Assembly: GCA_029256865.1 (NCBI GenBank)
Contig: JARIEH010000295.1
Location: forward strand, 1-19,205
Direction of reading: 5' to 3'
Length of the DNA: 19,205 nt
Origin: Psychrobacter sp.
GTDB lineage: Bacteria > Pseudomonadota > Gammaproteobacteria > Pseudomonadales > Moraxellaceae
Shown here one piece after another: positions 16,626-19,205 of this stretch. A program made the position numbers and the translations under genes. The number at the start of each line of letters is the position of its first letter. The stretch's first letter is position 1. The notes beneath the pieces were generated by a model. That model saw only the letters and a program-made list of their open reading frames with translations. It ran no database searches and was not told where the DNA came from.

Positions 16626-17660
16626 TCAGCTTTCTTGTGCATCATAATAACCACCAATGGCTTGTACGCAAGACTGCACCAAACCTGGCCCTTTATAGAT
16701 CAGTCCTGTGTAGAGCTGCACCATATCAGCACCCGCTTTGATTTTTCTAACCGCTTTTGCCCCGCTATCGATACCACCAACCCCTATTAGTGCCACTTTA
16801 CCATCTAGTTGGTCTGCGAATTGTTGCAAAATCTGCGTGCTAATATGACTGACAGGGCGACCAGATAAACCGCCTGCTTGCTCACCGTCAGGCAAATCCT
16901 CAACCCCTACTCGGCTCAAGGTAGTATTGGTAGCAATCAGACCATCAATCTCAAAATCTAATAATTGCTGCGAGATATAATCAACTTGTAGCGGCTCTAG
17001 ATCAGGAGCAACTTTTAGCACCAATGGCACATAAAAGCCATATTCTGTCGCCAGCTGGCTGTGCCGGTTTTTGATCAAATCTAATAGCTGAGTTAGAGCC
17101 TCACCACTTTGTAAATCACGTAAATTTTCAGTGTTGGGTGATGAGATATTAATTGTGATATAGGAGGCGTGTGGATAGACGCGCTCTAAACAATAGAGGT
17201 AATCATCCGCAGCTTGCTCTACAGGCGTACTGGCATTTTTACCGATATTAATACCGATATTGCCTTTGTACTTGCAGCGTTTCACATTCTCAATGAGGTA
17301 GTCTACGCCTTGATTATTAAAGCCCATCCGATTAATAATGGCGTCTGCTTGTTTCAGTCTAAATAGACGCGGTTTGTCATTGCCGACTTGTGGCTTTGGC
17401 GTCACAGTACCGATTTCGATAAAACCAAACCCTAACTCAGCAAGTGCGTCAATATAGTCGCCATTTTTGTCCAATCCTGCCGCCAAGCCAACAGGGTTGG
17501 AGAATTGCAAGCCCATACAGTCAGTTGGCTGCATAGATTGACCGTAAGCCAAACCTAAAACACGTGATTTATGGGCTTTATCCAATAACGATAAGGTCAT
17601 TTCATGAGCGTGCTCAGGGTCCATCTTAAAAAAAAACGGGCGTAATAAGGCGTAGGACAT
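16626..17660 (-). CDS. pyrD: Dihydroorotate dehydrogenase (quinone), class 2
   Basis: Oxidises dihydroorotate to orotate in pyrimidine synthesis, using FMN and passing electrons to membrane quinone. Class 2 is shown by the N-terminal amphipathic extension ([19 protein letters not shown]) and by [11 protein letters not shown] (171-181), where S174 corresponds to the catalytic serine of the E. coli enzyme. Other marks are [10 protein letters not shown] (58-67), [10 protein letters not shown] (109-118) and [10 protein letters not shown] (291-300), with [20 protein letters not shown] for FMN phosphate binding. The length of 344 is normal. The ATG at 17660 has only a weak ribosome site. A promoter with a perfect -10 lies about 90 bases upstream. 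Confidence 0.97.
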   Translation of the reverse strand: MSYALLRPFFFKMDPEHAHEMTLSLLDKAHKSRVLGLAYGQSMQPTDCMGLQFSNPVGLAAGLDKNGDYIDALAELGFGFIEIGTVTPKPQVGNDKPRLFRLKQADAIINRMGFNNQGVDYLIENVKRCKYKGNIGINIGKNASTPVEQAADDYLYCLERVYPHASYITINISSPNTENLRDLQSGEALTQLLDLIKNRHSQLATEYGFYVPLVLKVAPDLEPLQVDYISQQLLDFEIDGLIATNTTLSRVGVEDLPDGEQAGGLSGRPVSHISTQILQQFADQLDGKVALIGVGGIDSGAKAVRKIKAGADMVQLYTGLIYKGPGLVQSCVQAIGGYYDAQES

Positions 17661-17750
17661 AATGACAATAAACCCTGCTTAAATAAAAAAATGAATGGGA
17701 GAGAATCAATGACAAATTCAATGAAGCGGTGACGGCAATAAAACGTTGCG

Positions 17751-17780
17751 ATTATATCAGCTTAACAGAAATAAGACCAA
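17751..17780 (-). promoter_or_regulatory. Probable pyrD promoter
   Basis: On the minus strand TTGGTC (17775-17780) and TATAAT (17751-17756) are 18 bases apart. The -10 is perfect, and transcription would start near 17744, leaving an 83-base leader before pyrD. It lies in the 156-base gap after the DUF4870-like gene. Confidence 0.5.
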
Positions 17781-17816
17781 AGTTTCATACCGAGCACTTT
17801 TAACAATCCCTTAATC

Positions 17817-18338
17817 TTAGGGGACAGGACGATTATCGGTAAGCGCAATCCAGCCTCTGACAATGCGGTAAAGATGCCAAATAAAAGTAAAAGCTATAAT
17901 CATGATGCCAAGACCAGTAAGCACAATAGAGCCGATGGCTAAGTGACCACTATCTGCCATGACACTCACGCCTAGTCCGCCTAATGCAAACAACATCAAC
18001 ATAGACCCTATAACAAAAAACACAATGCTGTACCAAAAGGTCTTAATCTGCCAGTCAAAATGTGTCGCTAACCAAGTACCATCAGCTTCCCGGCGCTTGG
18101 CGTAGTTCATCACAATGGGTAAGATCCATAATATACCCGCCGTAAAGTAACTGGCGATATACAGCAAATAAGTGAGGTGGTTATAAGTCACTAGAGAGCG
18201 TCGTTTTTGCTCCGTCAGTAACGGCCTCTGCGCTTGCCGAGCAAGTTCATGTGTTGACTGTGTACCGACAAATGGCTCAGTCGTTGGTATGTGATAGTCT
18301 AAACGCTTTTCAGAATTAGAGTCAGGAGATTGGTTCAT
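17817..18338 (-). CDS. Small membrane protein, DUF4870/Tic20-like
   Basis: Function unknown. The ATG at 18338 gives 173 residues. The frame is open up to 18521, but that would overlap gspM, and the upstream part looks uncharacteristic, so the internal ATG is preferred; its ribosome site (GGAT) is weak. After a polar N-terminus (1-50) come three membrane segments (about 53-75, 101-123, 133-155). The pattern of a first helix with YNHLTYLLYI, then THFDWQIKTFWY before the second helix, then WHLYRIVRGWIAL at the end resembles DUF4870-like proteins. It lies 104 bases after gspM on the same strand and may be transcribed with it, but nothing in the sequence ties it to secretion. Confidence 0.75.
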   Translation of the reverse strand: MNQSPDSNSEKRLDYHIPTTEPFVGTQSTHELARQAQRPLLTEQKRRSLVTYNHLTYLLYIASYFTAGILWILPIVMNYAKRREADGTWLATHFDWQIKTFWYSIVFFVIGSMLMLFALGGLGVSVMADSGHLAIGSIVLTGLGIMIIAFTFIWHLYRIVRGWIALTDNRPVP

Positions 18339-18442
18339 AATAGATATCCATAACTGGTATTCGCTACTAAGCATTGTATGGTGGTAAAAAGCACTGTTTT
18401 CAAGACAAGGAGCGCAATAACTATTATTTCGACTAGCAGCGA

Positions 18443-18994
18443 TTAAAGTGCGACAGTGGCTTGTACTTGGATTTGTTTGGTGGATAAGTCTTGCTGCATC
18501 GATAGCTGAGAAAATTGCCAACCTTGCTGTTGTAGCTTACCAAGAGCAGCACTGACCACTGCTTGGCTCGGATGACTGAAGCTGAACTGCACACCCTCAT
18601 TAGCAGCGATGACTTGCGCACTATCGATACCTGAGGTTTGTAAACTGGCATTTACACGGCTAGCAGGTGGCATGGCATCACCGCTATCCTGACCATCAGT
18701 TGCGCTTAGCACATTTGGATCAACATTCCCCGCTTGCGCACGCAACCAAAAATAATCGGCAACCTGTTCTTGGTAATTTGCTTTACTGTCTTTTGCCGCT
18801 TGATGGATGCTGTAGCCACCATAACCACCGACGAACACCAATAAAAATACCAGCAATATACTCAGTGCCAACTGATCACGTGATGATAAGGCTTGCCAAT
18901 GAGACCACAGCACATTTTGAGAGCGGTTGAGGCGTTCTGATAACGCATTGGATAGCGGCTGAGTGCGCTTGGCACGGCGCTGTAATATATTCAT
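18443..18994 (-). CDS. gspM: Type II secretion system protein M
   Basis: An inner-membrane component of the type II secretion platform, which pairs with GspL and links it to the pseudopilus machinery. The 183 residues have a cytoplasmic basic N-terminus, the WQALSSRDQLALSILLVF segment (33-50) in which the polar W-x-x-L-x-x-R-D-Q precedes the single membrane helix (about 41-62), and a periplasmic part with a ferredoxin-like C-terminal half (GVQFSFSHPSQAVVSAALGK, then LQQQGWQFSQLSM). This is the usual GspM architecture. The ATG at 18994 has AGG four bases upstream. A probable gspL ends 91 bases upstream on the same strand. Confidence 0.85.
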   Translation of the reverse strand: MNILQRRAKRTQPLSNALSERLNRSQNVLWSHWQALSSRDQLALSILLVFLLVFVGGYGGYSIHQAAKDSKANYQEQVADYFWLRAQAGNVDPNVLSATDGQDSGDAMPPASRVNASLQTSGIDSAQVIAANEGVQFSFSHPSQAVVSAALGKLQQQGWQFSQLSMQQDLSTKQIQVQATVAL

Positions 18995-19085
18995 TACCTA
19001 TCTGACCTTAATGAGCGGAATATAAAATTTTCATGGCATATAAATAAATAGACAATCGTTATATTTTATGGTGACTTAAGATAAG

Positions 19086-19205
19086 CTAAGAGTTGGCAAG
19101 ACCACTGCTAGCAGCGCTGTCATCGACGACATTCACCGTAACCTGCCCACTAAATTGGCCTTGCTCATTACTATTAACACGCTCTAAATTGGCCGCTATT
19201 CCTTG
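19086..19205 (-). CDS. gspL: C-terminal end of probable GspL (partial)
   Basis: A minus-strand frame enters from the window edge and ends with TAG at 19086-19088, giving 39 residues. It reads ANLERVNSNEQGQFSGQVTV and then NVVDDSAASSGLANS. The alternating hydrophobics of GQFSGQVTVNV suit the last beta strand of the GspL periplasmic domain, and gspL is the normal neighbour upstream of gspM. The assignment rests mostly on position. If correct, the 91-base gap to gspM is longer than usual. Confidence 0.5.
   Translation of the reverse strand, partial: QGIAANLERVNSNEQGQFSGQVTVNVVDDSAASSGLANS

Noticed and set aside
17807..17822. Small hairpin at the stop of the DUF4870-like gene
   Set aside because: Seven pairs with a two-base loop and no U tract; unlikely to terminate.
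18339..18521. N-terminal extension of the DUF4870-like gene
   Set aside because: It would overlap the end of gspM, and the ATG at 18338 gives a compact protein with the expected helices.

Overview
The window reads as ordinary chromosomal DNA of a gammaproteobacterium with moderate-to-low G+C. The gene set and protein style (large multi-LysM MltD, Asn/Ser-rich low-complexity segments, SecDF, GspLM, CvpA-PurF) suggest Moraxellaceae, probably Psychrobacter or a close relative. That placement is inference from protein character, not a database result. I see no transposase, integrase, phage gene, CRISPR array, rRNA or tRNA.

Layout. (1) 44-4402: two convergent lytic transglycosylases, a reduced MltF-type enzyme (+) and a 1007-residue MltD with seven LysM modules (-), separated by a perfect 26-bp palindrome that can terminate both. 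(2) 4739-6824: two minus-strand genes, a small exported NTF2-like protein and a CNNM/CBS membrane protein of the CorC/HlyC type. (3) 6825-7525: about 700 bases without a credible gene, holding a Fur-box-like sequence. (4) 7526-11307: yajC, then a 344-base leader, then secD-secF, the accessory part of the Sec translocon; SecF has an unusual hydrophilic N-terminal extension of about 115 residues. (5) 11511-14173: a MATE exporter, then the overlapping azlC-azlD pair for branched-chain amino acid export, preceded by a terminator-like leader. (6) 14291-17660, all minus strand: pyrD, cvpA, purF, that is pyrimidine and purine synthesis steps side by side. (7) 17817-19205, minus strand: the end of a type II secretion operon (C-terminus of a probable GspL, complete GspM) followed by a small DUF4870-like membrane protein.

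Themes. Much of the window serves the cell envelope: peptidoglycan cleavage (MltF, MltD), protein export (YajC, SecD, SecF), type II secretion (GspL, GspM) and efflux (MATE, AzlCD). The rest is nucleotide synthesis. I found no convincing new multi-gene system. The most notable points are the one-lobed MltF, the long SecF N-terminal tail, the seven-LysM MltD, the Fur-box-like site in the large gap, the secD leader, and the possible attenuator before azlC.
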